From an uncultured Chlorobiaceae bacterium (lineage in GTDB: Bacteria; Bacteroidota; Chlorobiia; Chlorobiales; Chlorobiaceae), in contig CAJEXI010000029.1 in assembly GCA_903994455.1 (NCBI GenBank), positions 1 to 41,855 of the forward strand: 41,855 nt of DNA, given 5' to 3'. A program made the position numbers and the translations under genes. Numbering within the stretch: the stretch's first letter is position 1; each line of letters starts with the position of its first letter. Positions 8,167 through 16,611 of the stretch are shown piece by piece. The notes under the pieces are model-generated. The model searched no databases. It was not told the DNA's origin and saw only the letters and a program-made list of their open reading frames with translations.

Positions 8167-8590
8167 AAGGATTATAAAAACAACGACTTACCCAACATAA
8201 TAGCGATTACACATTCCCTTTAGGTCAGCTTGAGGCTTCTGAGATTTACCTCGAAAGGGGAGGACACCAAGTGCTCACGAATCGTGAACTACTTCACAGC
8301 GATGGTTTAAAGCCTGTCGTTAGAGATTGCTGTCCAAGACGTTTCCGGTGAACCCAGGACTTTTGTACGTTTCGGTAAATCGCCTACCTTCCTTCAGTTT
8401 AGTGCCAGACTTACCTTGCAGTCATTGATCGAGGTAACGTTTCCCCATTGAAAAACTTTTCTTTTCTGGACTTGTCCGTATACTGCACTCGTAAGCTGAT
8501 TCAGTATTCAGTTGGCAGGGATAGTGTTATCCGTTCGACTTCTGAGATTCCAATGCCACGAGGTATAACGTTTTTGGGTCATCAGGCCCC

Positions 8591-8612
8591 AAACTAACCG
8601 TGAATAACTGCT
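8591..8612 (+). promoter_or_regulatory. Bipartite motif, site 1
   Basis: AAACTAA-CCGT-GAATAACTGCT. It matches the consensus (CAACTAA, N4, AAATAACCGTT) at 6 of 7 and 8 of 11 positions. Lies upstream of the gene at 9038. Confidence 0.35.
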
Positions 8613-8722
8613 AATAACTTATAAATAGAACGTTGATGCAGAATACAGGAAGAAAATAAACAACATGAAAAAAAGGACAGAAATATTATCGCTGGTCTCG
8701 CAGTAACGCTCATTATTTTTCC

Positions 8723-8744
8723 CAACTAACAGGAAATAACCGGT
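8723..8744 (+). promoter_or_regulatory. Bipartite motif, site 2
   Basis: CAACTAA-CAGG-AAATAACCGGT, one mismatch to the consensus. Located between the unexplained stretch and the tRNA-like element. Confidence 0.45.
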
Positions 8745-8858
8745 ATTGTGTAATAGGTAGAGGGAAAGGGAAGATTTTTAAACAAGAGAAAAAAGGAAGG
8801 GTTATTGAAGGCTGAAAAATGTGGAGGGATACCCCTACCCTGAAAAGGGAAGAGCAAC

Positions 8859-8936
8859 GGGCATGACAGGCGTAGCTGCCGGGTAAATCCAAAGTGACCC
8901 CGGTATATCCGGGTTCGATTCCCGGCATGTCCACCA
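8859..8936 (+). tRNA. tRNA-like element with acceptor and T arms only
   Basis: A 78-nt block of tRNA size. GGGCATG (8859-8865) pairs with CATGTCC (8926-8932), followed by an encoded ACCA tail. The T arm is canonical: CCGGG, loop TTCGATT, CCCGG (8909-8925). The expected D and anticodon arms are absent: U8 is replaced by A, and the middle folds instead as CCGGG/CCCGG around a 15-base loop with no standard anticodon loop. It is either a decayed tRNA gene, a shortened tmRNA-like relic, or a tRNA-mimic. I cannot assign an amino acid. Confidence 0.4.
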
Positions 8937-9037
8937 ATAAAATAACTTACAGGAATTGATTCTCATGGCGAGTGAATGAAAAGGACAGTACTTATTTTAT
9001 CGAAATAGTTTCATGGAAATGATAACCGGAGCCCTAT

Positions 9038-10575
9038 ATGGATAAGAGAGATACCGACATTCGCAATCCGGAAGGATTTATTTTCAAGGGTGAAAATATT
9101 GGCCATGCTGACAAGTCATCAAATATCCGGCACCGCGATGGTGTGTTTATCCGTGGCGAAAAAATGGGCTATGTTGACCAGGGCGGTAAAATTCGTCGAC
9201 CCGATGGATTCATTTTCAGAGGTGAAGAGGTTGGTCAGATCAAGGAGAACAGGGCTCATGACAAGGATGGCATCATCTTTTCGGGTGAAGAGTGGGGTTA
9301 TGTGGACACCGAGGGTAACATCCGCCAAAAAGACGGATTGATTTTCAAGGGGCGAGTCATTGGGCAGATGAGAGGTAAGGACAAGGCGGCTGCTCTTGGC
9401 TACTTTGTTCTCAAATTCAAAGAGATGGAGGATCGTTTCCATGAACTGGAACAGACCGTTCAATCTGCAGCAAACAAGACCCATTATCTGCACAAGCTGC
9501 AGCAGATGCTGAAGTATGTTCCTGAGTCAAAAGCCTTGGGCGATTTTGATGGCCTGATTAATCGGATAAAAAGCCTTGAACGTGAGATTGTTAAGCAGTT
9601 TGAAGACAACCGCCGGAAGAAAGAGGATATTGTAAAACAGTCAGAAACCCTCAGCCACTCGACCAACTGGAAGATGGCTGCCGATGAACTGAAGAAGTTA
9701 CGGGAGCAATGGTCACAGATTCACTCAGCAGGTAAAGACCATGATGAGGCGATGTGGCACCGATTCCGTTCAGCTCAAGATGATTTTTATCGGCATCGTT
9801 CCGAACATTTCGAAAAAGAGAATCGCCTGCGACAGGATAACCAGCGTCGTAAAGAGCAATTATGCTCTAAAGCTGAATCGCTGGCCAGTTCCAGAGATAG
9901 TAAGGCTGCCATTGAGAACGTCAAAGAGATGCAAGCCGAGTGGAAGGCATCGGCCCGGTTGCTAAAGATCAGGCTGAGCCATTATGGCAGAGATTTCGTT
10001 GTGCCTGCGATAGGGTTTTCGCACATGCAAGGGAAGAGCGGGAGCGCAAGGCTGCTGAATGGGAGGCGAAAAACAGGGAGAGAATGGATAACCTTCGCAG
10101 CAAAGAACGGTTATGCTTAACGGCAGAATCTCTTGGCCATTCGAGTGATGCAAGATCGGCTATAGAACAGATCAAACGACTGCAATCAGAGTGGAAATCG
10201 ATTGGGCCAGTTCCAAAAGATCAGGCTGATGATTTATGGGAGAGGTTTCGTAAGGCATGCGATCAGGTTTTTGAAAATGCAAGGCATGAAAGTGCAAAAA
10301 AGCAGGAGGAGTGGCGAACGAAGATGCAGGATGCCTTGGAGCGGAAGTGTGACCAGGCTGAGCGGCTTCGTGAATCTATTGCCCATGATGAATCCAATAT
10401 TGAGAGATGGCATGACACCATTTACAACCTCCATGATGGTGGCAGAGCTGACGAAATACGCGACAGTCTGGAGAGCAAGATATCAGATGTTGAGGGTAAC
10501 GTTCGGTCAAAACAGCGTCGTTTAAGCGATCTGGAGGATGTAATCAGGGATATTGAAACAAAATTGTACCATTAA
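9038..10575 (+). pseudogene. Repeat/DUF349 coiled protein, frameshifted
   Basis: One gene in two frames (9038-10120 and 9940-10575). The N-terminal ~115 residues hold four or five copies of a short beta repeat of the form R-x-x-DG-x-IF-x-GE-x-x-G-x-V/I-D, similar to beta-flower-like repeats. The rest is helical with DUF349-type repeats (EQWSQIHSAGKDHDEAMWHRFRSA; EWKSIGPVPKDQADDLWERFRKAC). At about 9940-9950 the DUF349 motif passes from one frame to the other: AEWK is followed by GIGPVAKDQAEPLW only if one G is added to the GG at the end of TGGAAGG. A final coiled coil follows to 10575. The second half could start at a GTG at 9940, but that lies inside the motif. DUF349 proteins have no settled function. 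Confidence 0.7.
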
Positions 10576-10623
10576 AATGTTTGAATCAGAGAGATTGTGA
10601 CTTATTGACGCAGCACCAAAACA

Positions 10624-11367
10624 ATGCCATTTATGTCTGACAGCTTTCAAATTGCAGGGATAACGGAAAAATTCCATGAAAAGGATCGCAATGGGGATTA
10701 CATTCTCTATCAGGTTATTGAGGCAGAGAATCTTGTCGTGGCGCTCCTTGCCGATGGGGTGAGTAACTCCCCCTGTGACTGGCTTTCATCCAGGACGGCT
10801 TGTGAAAAATTCATGCAAGAGTTTCTTGCTCAACCCATGTCGAGTCTTGAAGAAAGAATCCTTCATGCCATGCAGGAAGCTCATTACGCGGTTCTGAACC
10901 ATGAAGAACATCACGGGATGCTTTGTGCTTTTGCTGCCGTTGTTTGGCGTATCGGGGAGGATGCCTTTCACTATATAAATATTGGGGATACAAGGATTTA
11001 TCATATAAGGGGAGAGGTTTCAGAACAGATTACCGTAGACGAGGCTGAGGTAGTGTTTTTAAGGAGAGACACGAAGGTCGCGATTGATGGTTTCGGGCAA
11101 CCCTTGAGCAGAAGGGTTATTACCAATGCAGTTGGCTCAATAACATGCAGGACAACAGTGCTGAGTGGTTCATGGGCAATAGGGGATCTGTTGGTGCTTG
11201 CCTCTGATGGTTTTTACAACATTTACGACATTATTGATGATGTCAGGGTGGCTGTTTCACAGAATGCGGAGATGAGCAGAGCTGTGGCAAAAGTATGGGG
11301 CAGGAACAAGGATAACTTTGAAGATGATAACTCGTTTATAGTGTTGACGATGTGTGGTGGGGATTAA
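10624..11367 (+). CDS. PP2C-type (PPM) serine/threonine phosphatase
   Basis: A 247-residue single-domain metal-dependent phosphatase. Metal-binding motifs are seen in the expected order: ADGVSNSPCDWLSS (residues about 44-57), NIGDTRIYHI (about 119-128), LVLASDGFYNI (about 191-201) and EDDNSFIVLT (about 233-242). The family removes phosphate from Ser/Thr of partner proteins. No Ser/Thr kinase is seen within the window, so the partner is elsewhere or the target is different. It lies 48 bp after the DUF349 gene and just before a one-TM protein, and the three may form a unit. Confidence 0.85.
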   Translation: MPFMSDSFQIAGITEKFHEKDRNGDYILYQVIEAENLVVALLADGVSNSPCDWLSSRTACEKFMQEFLAQPMSSLEERILHAMQEAHYAVLNHEEHHGMLCAFAAVVWRIGEDAFHYINIGDTRIYHIRGEVSEQITVDEAEVVFLRRDTKVAIDGFGQPLSRRVITNAVGSITCRTTVLSGSWAIGDLLVLASDGFYNIYDIIDDVRVAVSQNAEMSRAVAKVWGRNKDNFEDDNSFIVLTMCGGD

Positions 11368-11396
11368 CATTTAATAATGTAATAAATAATAATACT

Positions 11397-11870
11397 ATGG
11401 GATCATTCCTATTTTTCTTACTCGTTGTTGCCGCTGGCTGGTATGGCTTCAAATATTTCAAAAGGGAGATAGATGATAAGACGCCAATACCTCATTCGGA
11501 TGGAATATCGGCTCAGAAGACTTCCTTAATTTCGTCTGAAAATACTGATGGAGAGGTGTACAGTCTCTCAAAAGTGAAAGTTGTCCATCTCAGATCGCTC
11601 AGGGAGCAACCTGTCGAGGCGATGAATGAAATTAAGTTTAAAATTCATGATGGTCCTTTCGGTTGTGCTGTTATGCATACCTGTGTTCAAGGCTCCAAAT
11701 CACAGTGGGCCAACGCTTGGCTTTTTCATTCAGTTGATCCAGATTTTTTTAAAGAGGAGCCGTTTGCACAACTCAATATCAGCTCAGTAGGGGATGTTAC
11801 AGTATCAAGGGGTTGCCCTCCCAACTATCATGGTATCTTGGAACATTTTCAGAAAAATGGGCTGCTGTAA
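11397..11870 (+). CDS. Single-pass membrane-anchored protein
   Basis: A 157-residue protein from the ATG at 11397 (MGSFLFFLLVVAAGWYGFKYF). An in-frame GTG at 11352 overlaps the phosphatase gene and is less likely. One N-terminal membrane helix is followed by a soluble domain of about 130 residues with no family I recognise (ends RGCPPNYHGILEHFQKNG). Its place after the PP2C gene suggests a membrane partner or substrate of that phosphatase, which is inference only. Confidence 0.5.
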   Translation: MGSFLFFLLVVAAGWYGFKYFKREIDDKTPIPHSDGISAQKTSLISSENTDGEVYSLSKVKVVHLRSLREQPVEAMNEIKFKIHDGPFGCAVMHTCVQGSKSQWANAWLFHSVDPDFFKEEPFAQLNISSVGDVTVSRGCPPNYHGILEHFQKNGLL

Positions 11871-11967
11871 GCTTTTTGCTCTTTGTTAACAAGTAGTTCC
11901 TTTTACCTGAAAAGCTTAGGCGGTGAAGTGCCCACAAAGAGTAGACTTTTTTTGTTGAGGCAGGTTC

Positions 11968-11989
11968 CAGCTAACTCCAACTAACCGTT
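11968..11989 (+). promoter_or_regulatory. Bipartite motif, site 3
   Basis: CAGCTAA-CTCC-AACTAACCGTT, two mismatches to the consensus. It lies 139 bp before livH. Confidence 0.4.
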
Positions 11990-12013
11990 TTTTTCTATTC
12001 TAATGAGAGGCCT

Positions 12014-12045
12014 CCCTTTTTCAGGCATTGGTTGCTGAAAGAGGG
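12014..12045 (+). terminator. Hairpin before the Liv operon
   Basis: CCCTTTTTCAG (12014-12024) pairs with CTGAAAGAGGG (12035-12045) with one mismatch, around a 10-base loop. There is only a weak T-tract after it, so it may be a terminator of the upstream unit or an mRNA leader structure of livH. Confidence 0.5.
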
Positions 12046-12127
12046 CGTTTGCTTTACAATGGAAAATGTTGAATTTGTTCAGGCGTTTTCAAAAGATGAA
12101 GAGCTATGTTATGAATCAGGATAGGAG

Positions 12128-13054
12128 ATGACGCTGGTTAATACAGGTGCTTGGTATACAATGAATACTATATTTTTACAATTAGCCTTTAATGGTTTGG
12201 TCTCAGGATTGCTTCTTGCCTTGCTGGCGGCAGGGTTTAACCTGATTTTTAATACTACACGGGTGTTTCATATTGCTCATGGCAGTTTTTATGTTGGTGG
12301 CGCTTATGCTTTTTATGCAATACTTCAGTTATTTTCGAACCAGAGCCTCTTTTTTGTTCTTCTCTCCGCTTTTGCCGCCCTTCTCATTGTCATGCTTTTT
12401 GCTTCGATGATAGAAGCTCTGATTTACCAGCCTCTTGCCAGAAAAAAATCTGGACAGGCCATTACCCTTATTTCGTCGATGGGGGTTTACCTTTTCATGA
12501 TCAATGGTATAGCGCTGTTATTCGGCAACGAGACCAAAATCCTTGAGCTTCCACTTGGTGGAAGTATTTTTCTTGCCAATGTGGCTATCGCACCGATTCA
12601 GTTAGTCCAACTGGCGGTTTCTCTGATTTTTCTTGGAGGTGTGTTGTTTATTTCAAAAACCAAATGGTTTCTTGGGGTCAGGGCTATGATGAGTAATGAA
12701 TCAGTTGCCTCAGTGCTTGGTGTGAACACCACGATGATCAGGTTATTGGCGATATCTATTGGCAGCGCACTGGCCGCGATTGCTGCAATTCTGACTCTTT
12801 ATGATACAGGTGTGGATCCACAGGCGGGCATGGCAATCACCCTCAGTTCGGCAGTTGCCGTCATCATTGGTGGAAGTTTGTCATTACGAGGCACCATTCT
12901 TGCTTCAGTGGTTATAGCATTGCTTCAGACTGCAACAGCATGGTTTCTCTCTTCACAGTGGAAAGAGGGAATGACGTTTGTCTTGCTGATACTGGTGTTT
13001 TTCTGGAGAACCGAGGGTATTGTTTCCTATAAAATGCGGGTGGAAGAACAATGA
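12128..13054 (+). CDS. livH: Branched-chain-amino-acid-type ABC permease, LivH family
   Basis: A 308-residue polytopic inner-membrane permease of the LivH/UrtB group. Hallmarks are the FNGLVSGLLLALLAAGFNLI opening, FHIAHGSFYVGGAY, and the loop RAMMSNESVASVLGVN that contacts the ATPases. The start at 12128 has AGGA six bases upstream; an ATG at 12161 is also possible. Its end overlaps the next gene by four bases (ATGA). With the four following genes it makes a complete hydrophobic amino-acid/amide importer. The actual substrate may not be a branched-chain amino acid, because two unusual metabolic genes follow in the same operon. Confidence 0.85.
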   Translation: MTLVNTGAWYTMNTIFLQLAFNGLVSGLLLALLAAGFNLIFNTTRVFHIAHGSFYVGGAYAFYAILQLFSNQSLFFVLLSAFAALLIVMLFASMIEALIYQPLARKKSGQAITLISSMGVYLFMINGIALLFGNETKILELPLGGSIFLANVAIAPIQLVQLAVSLIFLGGVLFISKTKWFLGVRAMMSNESVASVLGVNTTMIRLLAISIGSALAAIAAILTLYDTGVDPQAGMAITLSSAVAVIIGGSLSLRGTILASVVIALLQTATAWFLSSQWKEGMTFVLLILVFFWRTEGIVSYKMRVEEQ

Positions 13055-13920
13055 ACTATCTCCTGCACATACTGGTGATGGCTGAAATATACATCATCCT
13101 TGGTTTGGCAATGAACCTGCTTGCAGGCTACTCGGGGCTACTCTCTGTTTCTCAGGCAGCTTTTTACGGAATTGGCGCTTATGCGGCAGCTCTCTTGCTG
13201 GTTAACACCGGGTACTCTTTCCCGATAGTTCTTGTTGGAGCCATTGTAATAAATATGATTGCCTGTATACCGGTGATTGCATTTTCTATCAGGTTCAGGG
13301 ATCTGTTTTTTGTATTGGCAACACTGGCGTGGCAGGTTATTATTTTTACCGTTTTGTATAACTGGGTTTCGGTAACGAATGGCCCTTATGGTATCAGCGG
13401 TATTCCAAAACCGGTTATTTTCGGTTACCAGTTTGAGTCGCTCCCCCAATTTGCTCTGCTTGCTGGTGCTCTTTGTGCACTGGTGCTGTTGTTTTTTTAT
13501 GGGCTTCACAACTCCCCATTATCCCGATACTTTCAGGGTGTCAGGGACGATCAGCTTACCATGTTGTCTTTCGGTAAAAAGCCAGGGTATTACAAAGCTA
13601 TTGCCATCAGTATCTCAAGCGGTGTGTCTGCAATAGCCGGAACACTCTTTGCCTGTTACTACAGCTATATCGATCCCACCTCTTTTACCATGGATGAATC
13701 TATCCTTATTATTTCCATCGTGTTGATTGGAGGGTTGGGTACTCTTCGCGGTTCGGTGGCAGGAGCGCTTTTTTATGTGCTTCTTCCCGAGGTGTTACGG
13801 TTTGTCAATGTTCCAGATGCCTTTGCCTCCAATCTTCGGATGATGATCTATGCCTTGATACTGATTTTGATGGTTATGTTCAGGCCCTACGGTTTTTTTG
13901 GTAATTACCGATTCGAGTGA
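13051..13920 (+). CDS. livM: Branched-chain-amino-acid-type ABC permease, LivM family
   Basis: A 289-residue second permease. It has the LivM hallmarks NLLAGYSGLLSVSQAAFYGI, VSVTNGPYGISGIPKP and the ATPase-contacting loop GVRDDQLTMLSFGKKP, then GGLGTLRGSVAGALFY near the C-terminus. Around eight membrane segments. It overlaps livH by four bases and is followed three bases later by livG, so translation is coupled. Confidence 0.85.
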   Translation: MNYLLHILVMAEIYIILGLAMNLLAGYSGLLSVSQAAFYGIGAYAAALLLVNTGYSFPIVLVGAIVINMIACIPVIAFSIRFRDLFFVLATLAWQVIIFTVLYNWVSVTNGPYGISGIPKPVIFGYQFESLPQFALLAGALCALVLLFFYGLHNSPLSRYFQGVRDDQLTMLSFGKKPGYYKAIAISISSGVSAIAGTLFACYYSYIDPTSFTMDESILIISIVLIGGLGTLRGSVAGALFYVLLPEVLRFVNVPDAFASNLRMMIYALILILMVMFRPYGFFGNYRFE

Positions 13921-13923
13921 GTT

Positions 13924-14640
13924 ATGGAGACGATTCTTGATGTCAGAAATATCACCAAGTCCTTCAATGGCCTTAAAGTTCTTCAGAACGCAAGTTTTGC
14001 AGTTCAAACCGGCACGGTTGCTGCATTTTTTGGTGAGAACGGATCAGGAAAAACGACACTTTTCCATATTATCTCAGGATTTATAAAAGCTGATGGCGGA
14101 GATCTTTATTATAAGAATACTCCAATATCTCATCCAACACCGGTCAGTGTTGCCCGGCTTGGCATCGGAAGGGTGTGGCAAAATCCAAGGATTTGCAAAA
14201 ACCTCTCCGTGCTCGATAATCTGTTGCTTGCCTCAAGAAATCACCCTGGTGAACGTTTACTGAATTATTTTGTGCGGCCCGGTCAAATACTTGCAGCAGA
14301 AAAGAGTAAAAAATCAAGAGCAGAAGAGATTGCAGGGGAGACTGCATTGGATGGAAAGCTTGGGCAAGCTGCCGGGGAATTATCTTTTGGCCAGCAGAAG
14401 TTGTTGTCTATAGGTATGCTGCTCATGAACGAAGCCTCTCTTCTCCTGCTGGATGAGCCATTTGCCGGTGTTAATGCTAAAATGATTGATCATATTTCAG
14501 AAGTTATGGCAAGTTTGAAAAAGCAGGGCAAGACCATCATGATGATTGAGCATAATCGGGCCAAAGCGTCATCTATCAGTGATACACAGTTTTTTTTGTT
14601 GAAAGGAGAGATCATGCAAAAAAATGACGTCTACTCATGA
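13924..14640 (+). CDS. livG: ABC transporter ATPase, LivG family
   Basis: A 238-residue cytoplasmic ATPase. Walker A is GENGSGKTT (about residues 38-46), the ABC signature LSFGQQKLLSIGM, Walker B LLLLDEPFAGVN, and the switch histidine lies in MMIEHNRAKAS. The signature is LSFGQ instead of the usual LSGGQ, a small deviation. It forms the ATPase pair with the next gene, which it overlaps by four bases. Confidence 0.85.
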   Translation: METILDVRNITKSFNGLKVLQNASFAVQTGTVAAFFGENGSGKTTLFHIISGFIKADGGDLYYKNTPISHPTPVSVARLGIGRVWQNPRICKNLSVLDNLLLASRNHPGERLLNYFVRPGQILAAEKSKKSRAEEIAGETALDGKLGQAAGELSFGQQKLLSIGMLLMNEASLLLLDEPFAGVNAKMIDHISEVMASLKKQGKTIMMIEHNRAKASSISDTQFFLLKGEIMQKNDVYS

Positions 14641-15356
14641 ACAGTCAGGTGCACATACTTCAGGTTGACAGGCTTTCCGCTGGTTATGGACAGAGAACTG
14701 TTCTGCAGAATGTTACATTCAGCTTGAATCAAGGGGAAGTGCTGGCGATTATCGGGCAGAATGGAAGCGGAAAATCAACGCTTCTCAAAGCTATTGCAGG
14801 CCTTGTGAACATCATAAGCGGTACTGTAATGTATAAGGGCGAGCCATTACCAGCAATGCAACCCCATCTTTTGATACAAAAAGGGATCTCAAGTTTTTTG
14901 CAAGGCGGGCTGATTCTTCCGGCGCTGACTGTCGAAGAGCATTTTGAACTTGCAGCCCGGCAATGTGAAACAGTTTTCGACAAAAAGCTTTCAGACAAGG
15001 TTTACGATCATTTTCCATTACTGGGAGGGTTAAAAAAACAGCGGGCAGGTAATCTCAGCGGTGGAGAGCGGCAGATGCTCTCTTTCGGTATTTTTCTTGT
15101 TCAGGATACAAAAACTTGGCTGCTTGATGAGCCAACCGCAGGCCTTGCACCGGAAATTGTGGCTTTTACCGTCGAATTCCTTGAACGGAAAAGGCGCGAA
15201 GAGGGTATAAGTATGATGCTTGTTGAGCATAACATGGATGTTGCACTCAGGCTTGCGTCACACGTCATGATTGCAAAAGAGGGAACCGTGACTCAAAAAT
15301 TTAACCCGGAAGAATTCCATAAAGAGACTTTTCTTGAAACCTTTGTATACAACTAA
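14637..15356 (+). CDS. livF: ABC transporter ATPase, LivF family
   Basis: A 239-residue ATPase. Walker A GQNGSGKST (about residues 38-46), signature NLSGGERQMLSFGI, Walker B TWLLDEPTAGLAPE and switch His in LVEHNMDVAL are all intact. Partner of LivG. Its stop is followed by a short gap with an AACTAA/AAATAACCG motif right before the binding-protein gene. Confidence 0.85.
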   Translation: MNSQVHILQVDRLSAGYGQRTVLQNVTFSLNQGEVLAIIGQNGSGKSTLLKAIAGLVNIISGTVMYKGEPLPAMQPHLLIQKGISSFLQGGLILPALTVEEHFELAARQCETVFDKKLSDKVYDHFPLLGGLKKQRAGNLSGGERQMLSFGIFLVQDTKTWLLDEPTAGLAPEIVAFTVEFLERKRREEGISMMLVEHNMDVALRLASHVMIAKEGTVTQKFNPEEFHKETFLETFVYN

Positions 15357-15369
15357 AAAAATAACCGTC
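15350..15369 (+). promoter_or_regulatory. Bipartite motif, site 4 (short spacer)
   Basis: CAACTAA, two bases, AAATAACCGTC. The spacer is two bases shorter than in the other sites. It overlaps the end of livF and abuts the ATG at 15370. Confidence 0.3.
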
Positions 15370-16512
15370 ATGAAACACCTGAAGAGTATTAAGGCTTCGG
15401 TTGTAATGCTTGCAGTGCTCATTATTGCAGGAATTTTTGCAACAGGATGTGCGCCACAACAGAAGAAAACGGAAGAGATTACCATTGGTGTTCTTTTGCC
15501 GTTGACTGGTGAGCTTGCCAGCTATGGGGAACCCTTGAAAAAAGGGATGGAACTGGCGCTTGAAAAACTTGGCACAGAAGCAGGGGGGCAAGGGTACAAG
15601 TACACCCCTGTTTTTATTGATTCCAAGGCTGACCCGAAAATTGCTGTTGCAGGAATGCAAAAACTGCTCTCAGTCAATGGTGCTCGCTACATTATCGGCG
15701 ATGTAAGCAGTTCGACAACACTCGCTATGCTGCCCATCGCAGAGCAAAATAAAGTTTTTTTACTTTCTCCGGCAGCATCCGCTCCTAAGCTGCGCGGGAT
15801 TAGTCGTTTTTTTGCCAGAAATTATCCTTCAAGTGTTGAAGAGTCTATTGATGCAGCAGGTTTCATAAAGAACGTGCTCAAGAAGGACAATGTGGCAGTA
15901 GTCTATGTTACCAACGAATATGGCCTCGGACTTGTCGATATGTTCGAAAAAAAATTCTCAGAGCTTGGTGGTCGGATTATTATCAAGGAGCCTTACAAAT
16001 TTGAAGAATCTGATTTCAGGACAGTTGTTATCAAGCTGCGACAATCCAAGGCAGATGTTATCTACCTTGCCGGTAATCAGAAAGAGATGGGAAAATTTAT
16101 GAAGCAGTATGCCGAAGCGGGTACTGCTGCGACCATTGTTTCTAACATTGGATTTCTTGAGCCCGACTGCCTGACTGTTGCTGGTCAAGCGGCCGAGGGG
16201 GTCATAGTGCCTGTTCCGTATTTTAACCCTAAAGATACTACGATGAAAGGTGCTCATGCATTTGGTGAATCATACAAGGCCAAATTTAAAGAGTATCCAT
16301 CTCTTGCTGTTGCTGTGGGTTACGATTCCATGATGTTGATGGATAAGGCGATCAGGGAGGGGAGTAACGATCCCCAAAAAGCGGCTGCGGTTATCAGAAA
16401 TCTCAAGAAATACGATGGTGCCATGGGAACCTTAAGTTTCACCGACGGTGATGTGAGTGTTCCTATGGTGTTTAAAGTAGTGAAAAACGGGAAGCCTGTC
16501 GATTACAGATAA
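15370..16512 (+). CDS. Periplasmic substrate-binding lipoprotein of the Liv-type importer
   Basis: A 380-residue solute-binding protein. The ATG at 15370 gives a lipoprotein signal peptide, MKHLKSIKASVVMLAVL then IIAGIFATGC, with lipobox ATGC. An upstream in-frame TTG at 15334 would spoil the signal. The mature part starts TIGVLLPLTGELASYGEPLKK, the typical type-I periplasmic binding fold of LivK/amide-binding proteins, and includes YIIGDVSSSTTLAMLPIAEQ. It delivers the ligand to LivHM. The ligand cannot be predicted from the sequence by eye. Confidence 0.8.
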   Translation: MKHLKSIKASVVMLAVLIIAGIFATGCAPQQKKTEEITIGVLLPLTGELASYGEPLKKGMELALEKLGTEAGGQGYKYTPVFIDSKADPKIAVAGMQKLLSVNGARYIIGDVSSSTTLAMLPIAEQNKVFLLSPAASAPKLRGISRFFARNYPSSVEESIDAAGFIKNVLKKDNVAVVYVTNEYGLGLVDMFEKKFSELGGRIIIKEPYKFEESDFRTVVIKLRQSKADVIYLAGNQKEMGKFMKQYAEAGTAATIVSNIGFLEPDCLTVAGQAAEGVIVPVPYFNPKDTTMKGAHAFGESYKAKFKEYPSLAVAVGYDSMMLMDKAIREGSNDPQKAAAVIRNLKKYDGAMGTLSFTDGDVSVPMVFKVVKNGKPVDYR

Positions 16513-16515
16513 CCG

Positions 16516-16537
16516 TAACTAACAGGAAATCGCTTAT
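16516..16537 (+). promoter_or_regulatory. Bipartite motif, site 5 (degenerate)
   Basis: TAACTAA-CAGG-AAAT followed by diverged bases; preceded by ATAACCG. Located 75 bp before the SDR gene. Confidence 0.3.
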
Positions 16538-16611
16538 TGTTATGAGCGAGAGAGAATCAGAATTCTCAACTAAAAGACAGATTGATAACTTAATGAGGCA
16601 CACGTAGCAGA

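Larger units (their letters stand above)
8167..9037. other. Long non-coding stretch
   Basis: No ORF with coding character was found in 870 bp. It contains two copies of the bipartite AACTAA/AAATAACC motif (8591 and 8723) and a tRNA-like element (8859-8936). The part 8170-8580 is not AT-rich like the neighbouring gaps and holds no motif I recognise on either strand. It could be a decayed gene or an unannotated RNA. Confidence 0.5.

Noticed and set aside
8713..8937. Minus-strand ORF of 74 codons beginning MVDMPGIEPG
   Set aside because: It is the antisense reading of the tRNA-like element (GIEPG is the usual false translation of a T arm).
16535..16560. Hairpin CGCTTA/TGAGCG after the binding-protein gene as a terminator
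   Set aside because: Only six pairs including a G-T, and no T-tract follows.
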